The position numbers and the translations under genes were made by a program. DNA of 64,000 bases from an uncultured Flavobacteriales bacterium. GTDB lineage: Bacteria; Bacteroidota; Bacteroidia; Flavobacteriales_D; Parvicellaceae. Under the pieces are notes generated by a model. It did no database searches. It had not been told where the DNA came from and worked only from the letters and a program-made list of their open reading frames with translations. Numbering within the stretch: position 1 is the first letter of the stretch; the number at the start of each line of letters is the position of its first letter. Positions 10,501 through 19,534 of this stretch are shown piece after piece. The stretch covers positions 248,001-312,000 of the forward strand of contig CALSRM010000001.1 in the NCBI GenBank assembly GCA_943788755.1, read 5' to 3'.

Positions 10501-13500
10501 ACGATTGATGCCGAAGTAAATAAAGATTCTCCTGAGGTGGATAAAAAGTTTGTAGAAGCTACTTACTTTGAGGAAAAAGCAAACGCAAATTTCACAAAAG
10601 CAGATGAATTGAGAATACTTGCAGAAAACTCTTCTGATCCGGAAGAGAAATCGGACTTATTAAAACAAGCAAATTCAAACGAACTAGCAGGTAGCAAAAA
10701 TCAAGAAAAGTCTATAGCAGCTCTAGAGGAGCTGACCAACGAAGATTATGTAGCTGATTATATTAATACAAATATTACAGAGACAACAGATGTGGTTGAA
10801 ACAGAGACAAGAGATGAGCTTGAGACAGAGAAAGCAGATGTGGTTGATGCAGAGACAATAGATGAGCTTGAGACAGAGAAAGCAGATGTGGTTGAACCAG
10901 AGACAACAGATGTGATAGATTTTCCGTATGAGGAAGTTGCAGGTGTATCATTTAATCCAAATGAAATAGATATAGAGATTTTTGAAGTTTCTAGAGTGGC
11001 AGATGAAAAAAGTATTAAGGATCTTACATATACTAGTAGTTCCGCTGCTGAAATGATTGCTGAAAATCAAGTTGAAATTGATGAATTAGCAATAATTAAT
11101 AAAGAAATTAAAACGCAACAAGCAAAATTAGAGGGAGCGTCAGAGAGTGAGGCAAAGAAAATCAATCAGCAAATTGGAAAACTAAAAGAAGAAAAGGAGA
11201 TAAAGGATATGCGCCTAGCTGAAGTAGTTGAAGTAGCAAATAAGAACGAAGCGGATTTAGCATTGTCAGGATTGAATGAGTCAAAGTCTACTGCAGGAAA
11301 TCTAAGCGATGAGACATTCTCAAAGCGACAAGCTGAGGAGTTTGAAAGTGCAGGTAACAAATTGTTAGCAGATGCAGAAGTGCTTAGAGTACAAAATTTG
11401 AATGAGAAAGATAAAAGTGTAATAGCAAGTAATTTGAATGAAGCTGCTAGAAAAGAGGCTACAGCAATCAATTATTACAAAAAAGCTGAAAAACTTTATG
11501 CTGAAGCTGTTGTTGAGTTTTATTTAGCAGAACATGAAAATATTACATCTGTTGAAGAGGAAGAAGGTAATAGACTGTCCACTCAGTTATTGTCAAAAGC
11601 TGATGAAGCTGATGCAAAAGTGATTGAATACGCGAATAAAGCGTCTGAATTAAGAGAAAATGCTTTAACTCTAACAAAAGAACAACAGATTGAAGCAATC
11701 AACGAAGCTGATAAGTATACAAATCTCTCGATAATCAAACAGAAGGAAGCAAGCAATCTTAGAACTCAAGGAAATAAAACAAAACTGCATGAAGATACTA
11801 TTATAGAAGAAGGGATTTTATTAACTAACTTAAATGCAGATGAAGTGGATCCAATTCGAAAGTCGGACGCATATATTGATTTCTATGCTAAGCAGCAAAA
11901 TGTAGATGACTTACAAAACGAGTTGGAACAAGAAAAGTTAAAATTCAATTCTTATGGAAACCTTGCTTTGCAGCAAGAGAATAAGGCGAATGATTTTGAA
12001 TCAAAAGCAAGGTCAACCGATGACGAATCTGAGAAAGCGGATTATTTAGCAAAAGCAAATGAATTAAGAGTTAGTGCTGATGGTAACAGGCAGAAGAAAC
12101 TTGCTGCTGAGGCAACAGTGGATGACTTATATAATTCCTTGGCTTATGCTAAGGAGGAAAGGAATAGTACAATAGCAAACTTGGATAAAGAAACTGCTAA
12201 TGATTACAGGGCTTTAGCATTATCTTATTATGATAAAGAACCTATTAATGAGATAGTTATTGATGATGTTTTGGCTTCTAACTTTGTTCCTCCTTCTGAA
12301 CTTGTGGATAATATTTTTGCTCTCAATACGGATATTACTTATTCAGATGAAAATCCAATTCCAATAAATCCAGGAAACCCTGATGGATTAATTTTTAAAG
12401 TACAGGTTGGTGCTTTTAGAAAACCTATTCCACAAGATTTGTTCAAAGGTTTTGCACCTATTTCTGCTGAAGTCATTAGAGATGGTATAACCCGCTATAG
12501 AGTAGGTTATTTTACTGCCTGGGAAATTGCCAATAATGCAAAAAATGAAATTAGAAGTATTGGGTACTCAGATGCTTTTGTTGTCGCAATATATAATGGG
12601 GAATATATGTCTCTATCTGAAGCACGTAAATTAGAATTAGAAGGTGCACCGGTTTCAACTGATTTTGTTGAAATAGAAAACAATACAAGTACAACAACTG
12701 CAGTAGCAGTCAATAATGAATTCACGGCAACCGATAACGATGAGTCTAGAGCATCTTCAAATGATAGTAATCAGTATATTGATGATTTAGGAAATGACGC
12801 TGCAAATGTAGAGGCTGTAGAAACAATAGAAGGGTTGTTCTTTACAGTTCAAGTTGGTGCTTTCTCGAAATCAATAAAAGCGGATAACATATTTAATGTT
12901 TCTCCGCTTGTTATTAAAAATATTAATGGTTTGTATAAATATTCTACAGGTATTTTTCGTTCAGTTCCGGAAACGGTTGAGCGAAAAAATGAAATGATTG
13001 CTAAAGGCTTGGTTGGAGCATTTATAACCGCTTATTACAACGGCGAAAAAGTTTCAATAGCGAAAGCGAATCAACTTATAATCGAGAAAGGTGATGGAGT
13101 TTTCGCAATTTCAGTTGATGGTGTTCTTAATAAAAATGGTGGTTCTCAAACAGAAAATGTTGTAGAAGCTACTCCGTCTCAAAAATCTAAATTGATTACT
13201 GTAAATCCAACAAATGTTGGTACTGAATACTATGTAGACCTTGGGACTTTCGAAGGAATTGTTCCTTCTAAGATAGACAGTGTGGTGATGTTATTGTCCG
13301 AATATAAAGTCGGTACAATTAAAGAAGGGAGTTCAAGTCAGTTTCTTGCAGGAGTATTTACAAACATGGAGGAGGCAGAATTAGCAAAAGGAGAATATGA
13401 ATTGGCCGGTATCCAAAATGCAAAAATTAGAGAATATCAAGACGGTAATAAAGTTGGTGGGGAAGAGTCAACAGCTATTCCTATTGATTTACCTCCGACC

Positions 13501-13782
13501 CCAGTTGAAGGTCTAGAGTATAGGGTATTTCTAGGAACCTATGTTGACGGTGTTCCGCAAGCTAGGAGTATGATATTTGTAAAATTAGATTATTTAGGTA
13601 TAGATTCAACACCTGAAGATGAAGGCATAACTTACTATTGTGGGAATGAAGGATTGTATTCTGGAGCGGAAGTAATACTTAAAAAATTTACAGGTCAAGG
13701 TCTTGGTATTGCAAGGATTGTGTCTTTCCAAAATGAAGAAAAAATTGATGTTAATATAGCGCGTCAGTTAACACATGAATAA
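7540..13782 (+). CDS. Giant PD40 / coiled-coil / SPOR-repeat protein (C-terminal part; reading frame extends upstream to about 7513)
   Basis: PD40 SKGHSSMGGYDVFK motif, long acidic coiled-coil region, four SPOR-like C-terminal repeats; frame upstream of 7540 encodes NGEWSNAQI continuous with the previous ORF after one missing base. Confidence 0.85.
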   Translation: MPAHINTPYDDSYGFLHSDGVTFYFCSKGHSSMGGYDVFKSSYDMESNTFGDPVNLDYKINTPDDDIMYVVDSLNENAYFASARAAKGGYLDVYKVRVQTFPMLNVILAGEFINQINAADDKASIKVENSATGFMEGEFFPNSEGKYVIVLPKPGKYKLIVETPESEKIHSGIVDIPAQKTLKPLKQEVLLVNKNGLEQLIIRNLFDEEVEDAAGILAQVINGLSDPAINLDEFPDSLFINQNDVLNDVIDVHVTTDDLMGLISEMVEEDRKEVAEIENKMNAAYSIAKKNNASAKLSIEEAELLLGEVSSISNLVEKERKIQEAEGLLKLSKEQNQKAMATLELANNLQVELDLLNKDLEEEAVIALEIEAALNEESHEVAVEELSKVQQHITDIVTRNHDDVHERNAYEHMLELARVKQAEADDELAEALRYGDEEEAIKNKIKNLTDQKSKTKKQKDKASVQAQIDALDEELKMALQFSAESFAKKEEFQKEATALSYQAELMNSLSTDILDSDLTFTERERIQIQTSINSVGSDINSNENSLAHLSEPAESSSEIANVEGETVNEIIDNTAAYQDYVDEISDASEIDDAIDKAKKENEINQNWIAILDEDIQRAQNAAFDENDDEKKRKLENTVAALLVLKDEKEYLIEQNNRVIDSGTKSENVLDDYSYYENKLSETNNISDPIEKAQKENKINNEIIVSVDESIQDAKDQLVLEEDNDKRAQLESDIEKLTDYRSEAVEKIANNELIIDEVAIVVETETMDVNSNQIKYDAYQDKKDESSSISDPVERAESENQINDLWLADLKADAQDIKDRMDSEEDPAKELELLMGMNNIFKEMSVVEADIKKNDEIMSNADVLASETNLENTDSYKTLVYELDNEVVEENDFEKAYSTEKTFNNSEAQEKVNNIEEKIDEITIKEQEIASLENDLLGSLSDKKKSKIQSKIEEKKKEIYILEEDVSVELAVANDIEKNDNRNKINELTIDAEVNKDSPEVDKKFVEATYFEEKANANFTKADELRILAENSSDPEEKSDLLKQANSNELAGSKNQEKSIAALEELTNEDYVADYINTNITETTDVVETETRDELETEKADVVDAETIDELETEKADVVEPETTDVIDFPYEEVAGVSFNPNEIDIEIFEVSRVADEKSIKDLTYTSSSAAEMIAENQVEIDELAIINKEIKTQQAKLEGASESEAKKINQQIGKLKEEKEIKDMRLAEVVEVANKNEADLALSGLNESKSTAGNLSDETFSKRQAEEFESAGNKLLADAEVLRVQNLNEKDKSVIASNLNEAARKEATAINYYKKAEKLYAEAVVEFYLAEHENITSVEEEEGNRLSTQLLSKADEADAKVIEYANKASELRENALTLTKEQQIEAINEADKYTNLSIIKQKEASNLRTQGNKTKLHEDTIIEEGILLTNLNADEVDPIRKSDAYIDFYAKQQNVDDLQNELEQEKLKFNSYGNLALQQENKANDFESKARSTDDESEKADYLAKANELRVSADGNRQKKLAAEATVDDLYNSLAYAKEERNSTIANLDKETANDYRALALSYYDKEPINEIVIDDVLASNFVPPSELVDNIFALNTDITYSDENPIPINPGNPDGLIFKVQVGAFRKPIPQDLFKGFAPISAEVIRDGITRYRVGYFTAWEIANNAKNEIRSIGYSDAFVVAIYNGEYMSLSEARKLELEGAPVSTDFVEIENNTSTTTAVAVNNEFTATDNDESRASSNDSNQYIDDLGNDAANVEAVETIEGLFFTVQVGAFSKSIKADNIFNVSPLVIKNINGLYKYSTGIFRSVPETVERKNEMIAKGLVGAFITAYYNGEKVSIAKANQLIIEKGDGVFAISVDGVLNKNGGSQTENVVEATPSQKSKLITVNPTNVGTEYYVDLGTFEGIVPSKIDSVVMLLSEYKVGTIKEGSSSQFLAGVFTNMEEAELAKGEYELAGIQNAKIREYQDGNKVGGEESTAIPIDLPPTPVEGLEYRVFLGTYVDGVPQARSMIFVKLDYLGIDSTPEDEGITYYCGNEGLYSGAEVILKKFTGQGLGIARIVSFQNEEKIDVNIARQLTHE
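9268..10120 (+). repeat. Three protein-level repeats of about 95-100 aa within the coiled-coil region
   Basis: YQDYVDEISDASEIDDAIDKAKKENEIN / YSYYENKLSETNNISDPIEKAQKENKIN / YDAYQDKKDESSSISDPVERAESENQIN. Confidence 0.75.
10789..10920 (+). repeat. 48-bp in-frame tandem repeat, about 2.75 copies
   Basis: gatgtggttga...gagacagagaaagca starts at 10789, 10837 and 10885; encodes DVVETETRDELETEKA / DVVDAETIDELETEKA / DVVEPETTDV. Confidence 0.9.
12390..13755 (+). other. Four consecutive SPOR-like modules
   Basis: IFKVQVGAFRKP, FFTVQVGAFSKS, EYYVDLGTFEGI and EYRVFLGTYVDG repeat starts. Confidence 0.75.
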
Positions 13783-13824
13783 ATTAATATCTAACGAAAT
13801 AGCAGTTGTTTTTAAAAAATAATT

Positions 13825-14484
13825 ATGGATTTAAAGCTAATTATTTCTAAAGACGGCTCTCACACATTATATAGGGAGGATATTGACGAAACATATCATT
13901 CTAGGCATGGAGCAGTTCAAGAGTCTTTGCACGTCTTTATCGATAAGGGTTTAAAAGAGGTTGAAAAATCAAAAAACGAAGTTAATATTTTAGAAGTAGG
14001 CTTTGGTACGGGCTTAAATACGCTGCTTACATGTATAAATTCTACTTGTAAAATTAACTATATTGGCCTGGAAACTTATCCTTTACATAATGCAGTGCTA
14101 GATGGGTTGAATTATGATACAAGCGTAATTGGAGATAGTTCGCAAGAAATATTTAACGCCATTCATAAGGCACCTTGGGACGAACACCATCCAATAACAA
14201 GTCTATTTTCTGTCAAAAAGGTGGAAAACGAAATTCAAAAATTTGAAATTATGGAACCGATTGATTTAGTTTATTATGATGCTTTTGGTCCTAATTCTCA
14301 ACCTGAAATGTGGGATATTTCGATTTTTGAAAAGTTATATAAATCAATGAGCTCTTCTGGAGTATTTGTAACTTACTGTGCAAAAGGGCAAGTGAGAAGA
14401 GATTTGAAAAGTATTGGATTTGTAGTGGAACGTCTAGAAGGACCGCCTGGGAAAAGAGAAATGTTGAGGGGTAAGAAACTATAA
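13825..14484 (+). CDS. mnmD: MnmD/MnmC-like tRNA U34 SAM-dependent methyltransferase
   Basis: ILEVGFGTGLNTLLT, YYDAFGPNSQPEMWD, TYCAKGQVRRDLKSIGF and GPPGKREMLRG motifs. Confidence 0.88.
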   Translation: MDLKLIISKDGSHTLYREDIDETYHSRHGAVQESLHVFIDKGLKEVEKSKNEVNILEVGFGTGLNTLLTCINSTCKINYIGLETYPLHNAVLDGLNYDTSVIGDSSQEIFNAIHKAPWDEHHPITSLFSVKKVENEIQKFEIMEPIDLVYYDAFGPNSQPEMWDISIFEKLYKSMSSSGVFVTYCAKGQVRRDLKSIGFVVERLEGPPGKREMLRGKKL

Positions 14485-14486
14485 CT

Positions 14487-15044
14487 TTATAGTTTACACT
14501 TGTATACAAATGCTGGTGGGAAATTTAATGCGGAAAAATCTATTTTTATTTGCGAGAATTTTGAGCTCAATAATTTCTTCGAATTTAATGAATATTGAAA
14601 TTGAATAAACATTCCATCATCTTTCAATTGCTTAACACATTTATCAATGATTTTTAGTTTAACTTCTTTTGGGATAACTGCAAATGGCAGTGATGAAACT
14701 ATATAGTCTACTTTTCCAATTCCATGTTTTTTAAGGTGTTTATCAATTTCCTCAGCAGAGTCATTAATTAATATTAACCTCTTATCTTCCATAATCTCGG
14801 AGATGTGTTTGTAAAAAGGAGTGTTCAGTTCAAATGAAAATAATTTTGATGTTTGTTTCATTCTTTCCAAAATACCTTTTGTGAAAACGCCGTTTCCTGG
14901 TCCAAGTTCTATAATGACATCCGCCTTTTGAAAATCGATTGGACCAATCATCTTCTTCATTAAAAACTTAGAACTTGGTGCTATGGCACCTACGGTTTTT
15001 CGTTCCTTAATAAATTCGCCTAAAAAATTACTTTGCTTAGCCAC
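14487..15044 (-). CDS. Class I SAM-dependent methyltransferase (phospholipid N-methyltransferase/KsgA-like)
   Basis: KERKTVGAIAPSSKFLMKKM, DVIIELGPGNGVFTKGIL and SSLPF motifs. Confidence 0.85.
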   Translation of the reverse strand: MAKQSNFLGEFIKERKTVGAIAPSSKFLMKKMIGPIDFQKADVIIELGPGNGVFTKGILERMKQTSKLFSFELNTPFYKHISEIMEDKRLILINDSAEEIDKHLKKHGIGKVDYIVSSLPFAVIPKEVKLKIIDKCVKQLKDDGMFIQFQYSLNSKKLLSSKFSQIKIDFSALNFPPAFVYKCKL

Positions 15045-15064
15045 AATTTCTCATTTTAAGATGT

Positions 15065-15095
15065 CAAATATATATGACTCGGCTTAATTGCACAA
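15065..15095 (-). promoter_or_regulatory. Bacteroidota-type promoter for the minus-strand methyltransferase
   Basis: On minus strand TTG (15095-15093), 20-nt spacer, TATATTTG (15072-15065). Confidence 0.55.
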
Positions 15096-15123
15096 TACTA
15101 GCAACTAAAGTTTTGCACATTCC

Positions 15124-15156
15124 TTGTATGTAGTATTTCTATTACCTATATATTTG
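15124..15156 (+). promoter_or_regulatory. Bacteroidota-type promoter for the PD40 paralog
   Basis: TTG 15124-15126, 22-nt spacer, TATATTTG 15149-15156; makes the in-frame TTG at 15124 an unlikely start. Confidence 0.5.
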
Positions 15157-15174
15157 CAATCTAATAAATTAAAA

Positions 15175-16716
15175 ATGAAAAGAATATTAATTTCCTCCCT
15201 AATATTTCTTGTTTTTGGAAATATCTCATCACAAGACAAGAAAGCCGCAATTAAGTTTTTTGAAACAGGTAATTTTGAAGATGCAATTGATGAATATTTG
15301 CCGCTTTATGAAGAAGATAAAGAAAATCTTGAGTATAACTATAATTTAGCGGTAAGTTATTTGAATACGAATATAGATAAGTCCTTAGCAATATCCCATT
15401 TAGAAACATTAACTAAGGATCCTAAAATAGACGCCAATGCCTGGTATTTGCTTGGTAGAGCTTATCATTTTGGTTATCAATTTGATGCTGCTATAGACGC
15501 CTACGAAAAGTTTAGAGAAACAAATAATGGCTCTGAAGCAAATAAAATAGACGCGGTTAAACAGATTGAATATTGCGAAAATGCTAAGGAGTTGATGAAA
15601 TTCGGGGTGAAAGTAAAATTTGAAAACCTTGGAAAGAATATAAATTCACCTTATGCAGACTACTTTCCATTTATTCCAACCAATGAATCATTTTTGTTGT
15701 TTAATTCGAAAAGGGATTTAAGCAGTATAGAGCAATCAGATGGATCTTACTTGCCGAATATATTTATGTCACATGTAAAATCTGGAGAATATCAAAAAGC
15801 GCAACCATTACCAGTAAGCATCAATACGCCGGATGGCAGAGAAGAGGTTGTTGGTTTAAATGCGAATGGAACACGGGCCATCTTTTATTATGAAGATTTT
15901 AAGCAGTATGGAGATCTATATGAGTGTAAAATTGATGGGGCTGCTTTAAAAGATCCTATTAAGCTAGAGAAGAGCGTTAATTCAAAATATGTAGAAATAG
16001 CAGCATGCATTAATAGAAACGGAAGTAAATTGTATTTTGCCAGTGATAGGCCTGGTGGATATGGTGGTATTGATTTATACTCTTGTCAATTATTGCCTAA
16101 TGGGAAATGGAGTTTGCCAACTAACTTGGGGCCAAATATTAACACTAAGTTTGATGAAGATTTTCCTAATTTATCACCAGATGGTAAATCATTATACTTC
16201 TCATCTAAAGGTCATACAAGTATGGGAGGTTTTGATATTTTTAAAACAACATGGAATCCAATAAAAAACAAGTATTCAAGTGTGCAAAATTTAGGTTACC
16301 CATTAAATACACCGGAAGATAACATGAATTTTAGAGTTTCAGAATCTGGAAAACATGGATATATTTCTGCTGTTAGAAAAGGAGGTTATGGTGACTTAGA
16401 TATTTATAGAGTAGACTTTTTAGATATTGAACCTCGTTATACGGTAATCTCAGGAACGATATCATCTGATGATGATTCTGAAAAGTTTCTTGATTTGTTT
16501 GTGCAAGTAACGGATTTAGAAACGGAAGAAGTTTATGGAGATTATATTCCAAATGATAAATCACATCGTTACATTATGATATTGCCTAAAGGTAGATATG
16601 ATATTTATATTGGAGGTGAAGATGCATATGAAGAAATTTATGATGAAATTGAAATATTAGACAAATCATCTTTCAAGTCTTTTATTACAAAAGACATTAA
16701 ACTCAAAAAGAAGTAA
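15175..16716 (+). CDS. TPR/PD40 outer-membrane-associated protein
   Basis: ORF track 15124-16716; likely ATG at 15175 (MKRILISSLIFLVFG signal). DRPGGYGGIDLYSC and SSKGHTSMGGFDIFK PD40 motifs. Confidence 0.88.
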   Translation: MKRILISSLIFLVFGNISSQDKKAAIKFFETGNFEDAIDEYLPLYEEDKENLEYNYNLAVSYLNTNIDKSLAISHLETLTKDPKIDANAWYLLGRAYHFGYQFDAAIDAYEKFRETNNGSEANKIDAVKQIEYCENAKELMKFGVKVKFENLGKNINSPYADYFPFIPTNESFLLFNSKRDLSSIEQSDGSYLPNIFMSHVKSGEYQKAQPLPVSINTPDGREEVVGLNANGTRAIFYYEDFKQYGDLYECKIDGAALKDPIKLEKSVNSKYVEIAACINRNGSKLYFASDRPGGYGGIDLYSCQLLPNGKWSLPTNLGPNINTKFDEDFPNLSPDGKSLYFSSKGHTSMGGFDIFKTTWNPIKNKYSSVQNLGYPLNTPEDNMNFRVSESGKHGYISAVRKGGYGDLDIYRVDFLDIEPRYTVISGTISSDDDSEKFLDLFVQVTDLETEEVYGDYIPNDKSHRYIMILPKGRYDIYIGGEDAYEEIYDEIEILDKSSFKSFITKDIKLKKK

Positions 16717-16722
16717 TAATTT

Positions 16723-17391
16723 GTGATTTCATTTAGTATTACCACAATAATAGTTGCTATTACTGTGGTTGTTTCCTTTCTAGCATTAAACGATAAAGAT
16801 TTAAGTTATAAGTTAACACTAAGTCCGTATTCTGTAAAACATCATAAACGCTGGTGGCAGGTGTTTACACATGGCTTTATTCATGCTGATTACATGCATT
16901 TAGGCCTTAATATGTATGTTTTTTATAGTTTCGGAGGTTTTGTAGAGAGTGTTTTAGTTGATGGGTACCCGAGTAGTGAAGGAATAATTGGGGGTTTTGG
17001 AAATATTGGTTATTTGTATTACATCACCTTATATGTTGGAGGTTTGTTATTTGCAACGTTACCTTCTTTAAAGAAACATGGGGATAATCCTAATTATTTA
17101 GCTGTAGGAGCTTCGGGAGCAGTTTCAGCAATTGTGTTTAGCTCAATTATTTTATATCCAACTGGAGGTATGGGGCTTCTTTTTATTCCAATTAGTATTC
17201 CAAGTTTTATTTTTGGAGTATTGTATTTACTTGCAGAGCATTATATGAGTAAGAAAGGAGGTACTAGAATTGCACATGATGCACATATTGGAGGTGCATT
17301 TTTTGGCGTTATTTTCACTGTATTGTTAGATTTTCAGTTTTTGACAAATTTTATTTATATGATAAATGATTGGTTTAGTAAGATTTTTTAA
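16723..17391 (+). CDS. Rhomboid family intramembrane serine protease
   Basis: FTHGFIHADYMHLGLNMYVFYSFG, AVGASGAVSAIVF and HDAHIGGAFFG motifs; GTG start. Confidence 0.92.
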   Translation: MISFSITTIIVAITVVVSFLALNDKDLSYKLTLSPYSVKHHKRWWQVFTHGFIHADYMHLGLNMYVFYSFGGFVESVLVDGYPSSEGIIGGFGNIGYLYYITLYVGGLLFATLPSLKKHGDNPNYLAVGASGAVSAIVFSSIILYPTGGMGLLFIPISIPSFIFGVLYLLAEHYMSKKGGTRIAHDAHIGGAFFGVIFTVLLDFQFLTNFIYMINDWFSKIF

Positions 17392-17449
17392 GCATATTGT
17401 CTTATTATTTATTTTGGTACGAAGGCAATCTTTATTTTTAACTTTTTAA

Positions 17450-18310
17450 ATGGCAAAAGGAGAATACATAATACTAAATGGTGAAATGCTTAGTGCAAGC
17501 CAGTCTTTCATGAAAGACAATAGAGCATTTAGGTTTGGTGATGGTGTGTTTGAGTCAATCCGTATTCTCAATGGATTGCCTTATAATTTGCAATTTCATA
17601 TCGAAAGAATGCTCGAAGGGGCTAATATATTAAGTCTTGATATTCCTATTCATTTTTCTGCAGATTATTTTAAAGCACAGATTGAAAGCTTAATTGAAAA
17701 AAATAGTATTCAAGCTGGAGGGAAAGCTAGAATTAGTTTGTTTAGAGAAGGAGAAGGTGCTTATTTTTCAGAATCAGATAAGGCTATCTTTTTTATTGAG
17801 GTAAGTCATTTACCAAACAACTATTTCATTCTAAATGAAAATGGATTGATGGTAGATATTTATTCTGACGTGAATAAAAGTGTAAATATATTATCAAAAT
17901 ACAAGTCATGTAATTCTTTATTGCCAATAATGGCAGCGAACTTTGCTAAAAAAAATAAGCTACAAGAGTGCTTTATATTGAACGCGAAAGGAAAAATAAT
18001 CGAATCAATTTCTTCAAATATTTTTATTGTAAGTAATGGTGTTTTATATACGCCACCTTTAGAAGATGGTTGTATTGGAGGGATTATGAGAATGAATGTA
18101 ATTAATACCGCGATTGAAAATGGTATTACCGTTTATGAGAATACCTTATCACCTCAAAATTTATTAGCTGCAGATGAAATCTTTTTAACGAATGCCATCC
18201 AAGGGATTCAATGGGTTGGTGGTTATAAAAGCAAAAGATACTTCAATAAGATCTCCAAAAAGATTTTAGAATTGATAAATCAAAGAGAGAGTAAGGATAT
18301 TCTAGTTTAA
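17450..18310 (+). CDS. Class IV PLP aminotransferase (branched-chain / aminodeoxychorismate lyase-like)
   Basis: FRFGDGVFESIRILNG, KYKSCNSLLPIMAA, IIESISSNIFIV and DEIFLTNAIQGI motifs. Confidence 0.9.
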   Translation: MAKGEYIILNGEMLSASQSFMKDNRAFRFGDGVFESIRILNGLPYNLQFHIERMLEGANILSLDIPIHFSADYFKAQIESLIEKNSIQAGGKARISLFREGEGAYFSESDKAIFFIEVSHLPNNYFILNENGLMVDIYSDVNKSVNILSKYKSCNSLLPIMAANFAKKNKLQECFILNAKGKIIESISSNIFIVSNGVLYTPPLEDGCIGGIMRMNVINTAIENGITVYENTLSPQNLLAADEIFLTNAIQGIQWVGGYKSKRYFNKISKKILELINQRESKDILV

Positions 18311-18889
18311 ACTTGGATCTTCAGGAAAATTGGAAATCATTTTAAATTTCCCGCCCATTTCGTCCAGAATTTTTTTCCACAAGTGTTTGTCATTCGTATT
18401 CAATACCCTCCTAACAGTTGTTTTGCCAACAATCCAAGAACTTACAGAAAGTTCAGTGTCTAATTGACCCGCTTCCCATCCAGAATAACCTAAGAAGAAA
18501 CGAATTTCATTTGGAGTAATAACTCCTGTATTAATTAATGGTATTAAATCTTCAAATTTTCCACCCGTGTAAAGTCCCGGCATAACTTCGTAAGATCCAT
18601 TTAATTCATCCTTTAATGTGTGCACATAAAAAAGGTTGTCAGGGCTTACTGGTCCACCAAAACTTACTTTAAACTCTTCATTAACTATGTCCTCCACCAA
18701 TTCAAAAAGAGAAATATCTAAAAAATTATTCAAAACGAACCCAAATGATCCATCTTCATTATGTTCACAAAGATAAACAACAGAGCGCTTAAAGTGTTCA
18801 TCAGACATAAAAGGCTCAGAGATTAATACGCTTCCTTTTTCTGGAGATAGCTTATTGATTTTAGATATGTCTAAGAATCCATCTTTCAT
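18302..18889 (-). CDS. YqgE/AlgH family (UPF0301) protein
   Basis: GSVLISEPFMSDEHFKRSVVYLCEHNEDGSFGFVLN, FGGPV and FLGYSGWEAGQLDTEL motifs. Confidence 0.95.
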   Translation of the reverse strand: MKDGFLDISKINKLSPEKGSVLISEPFMSDEHFKRSVVYLCEHNEDGSFGFVLNNFLDISLFELVEDIVNEEFKVSFGGPVSPDNLFYVHTLKDELNGSYEVMPGLYTGGKFEDLIPLINTGVITPNEIRFFLGYSGWEAGQLDTELSVSSWIVGKTTVRRVLNTNDKHLWKKILDEMGGKFKMISNFPEDPSLN

Positions 18890-18951
18890 TGTTTATCAAA
18901 CATACGAAAAGACTCTTTAATAAGAAATTAAATTTTAAATAAATACAATTC

Positions 18952-19530
18952 CTAATGTATGGCAGGCCGCCAAGGTAAGTATTCAGTTACTTCGCCCTCT
19001 TTAATAAGGATCTCTTCCAATCTAGATTCTACTTCTTCAGTAGGGAAGTACCTTTCAGCTAATTGAAGAAATATATCAACATGTTCTTTTTCTTGAAGGT
19101 AAAGGTTGCTATAGAATTTCTTTAACTCTTGATCTTTAATTACATGACTTATTAATTTAAAGCGTTCAACACCTCGCATTTCAGCAACTGAAGCTAGTAT
19201 TAGACGATCCAGTAACCTTTTTTGGGAATCTTCACGAATAATGGAAGAGATACCTTTCATGTAAGGGTCTTTCTTAAACTCTGAATCAATAGTAAGTCCA
19301 CGCCTGTACATAATGTTATAGACTTGTTTAAAATGCAATAGTTCTTCAATTGCAATTTGGTTCAAGTCAGCTATTATATCTCTTTTGTCTGGGTATTTTG
19401 CTATTAATGAAAGGCACATATGCGCCACTTTTCTTTCTGCATCCGCATGGTCTTGTAAGAAAGCGTCTATATTTTGGACTACTTGATCTGCCCATTCTAC
19501 AGGAGTGTCGTACTTTAATTTTATTTCCAT
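18952..19530 (-). CDS. miaE: tRNA-(ms[2]io[6]A)-hydroxylase-like ferritin-fold protein
   Basis: DHADAERKVAHMCLSLIAKYP, AIEELLHFKQVY, RLLDRLILASVAEMRGVERFKL and YLQEKEHV diiron motifs. Confidence 0.88.
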   Translation of the reverse strand: MEIKLKYDTPVEWADQVVQNIDAFLQDHADAERKVAHMCLSLIAKYPDKRDIIADLNQIAIEELLHFKQVYNIMYRRGLTIDSEFKKDPYMKGISSIIREDSQKRLLDRLILASVAEMRGVERFKLISHVIKDQELKKFYSNLYLQEKEHVDIFLQLAERYFPTEEVESRLEEILIKEGEVTEYLPWRPAIH

Positions 19531-19534
19531 AGTA

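Noticed and set aside
10789-10920. CRISPR-like short repeats
   Set aside because: Repeats are in-frame coding, have no spacers and no cas genes are present.
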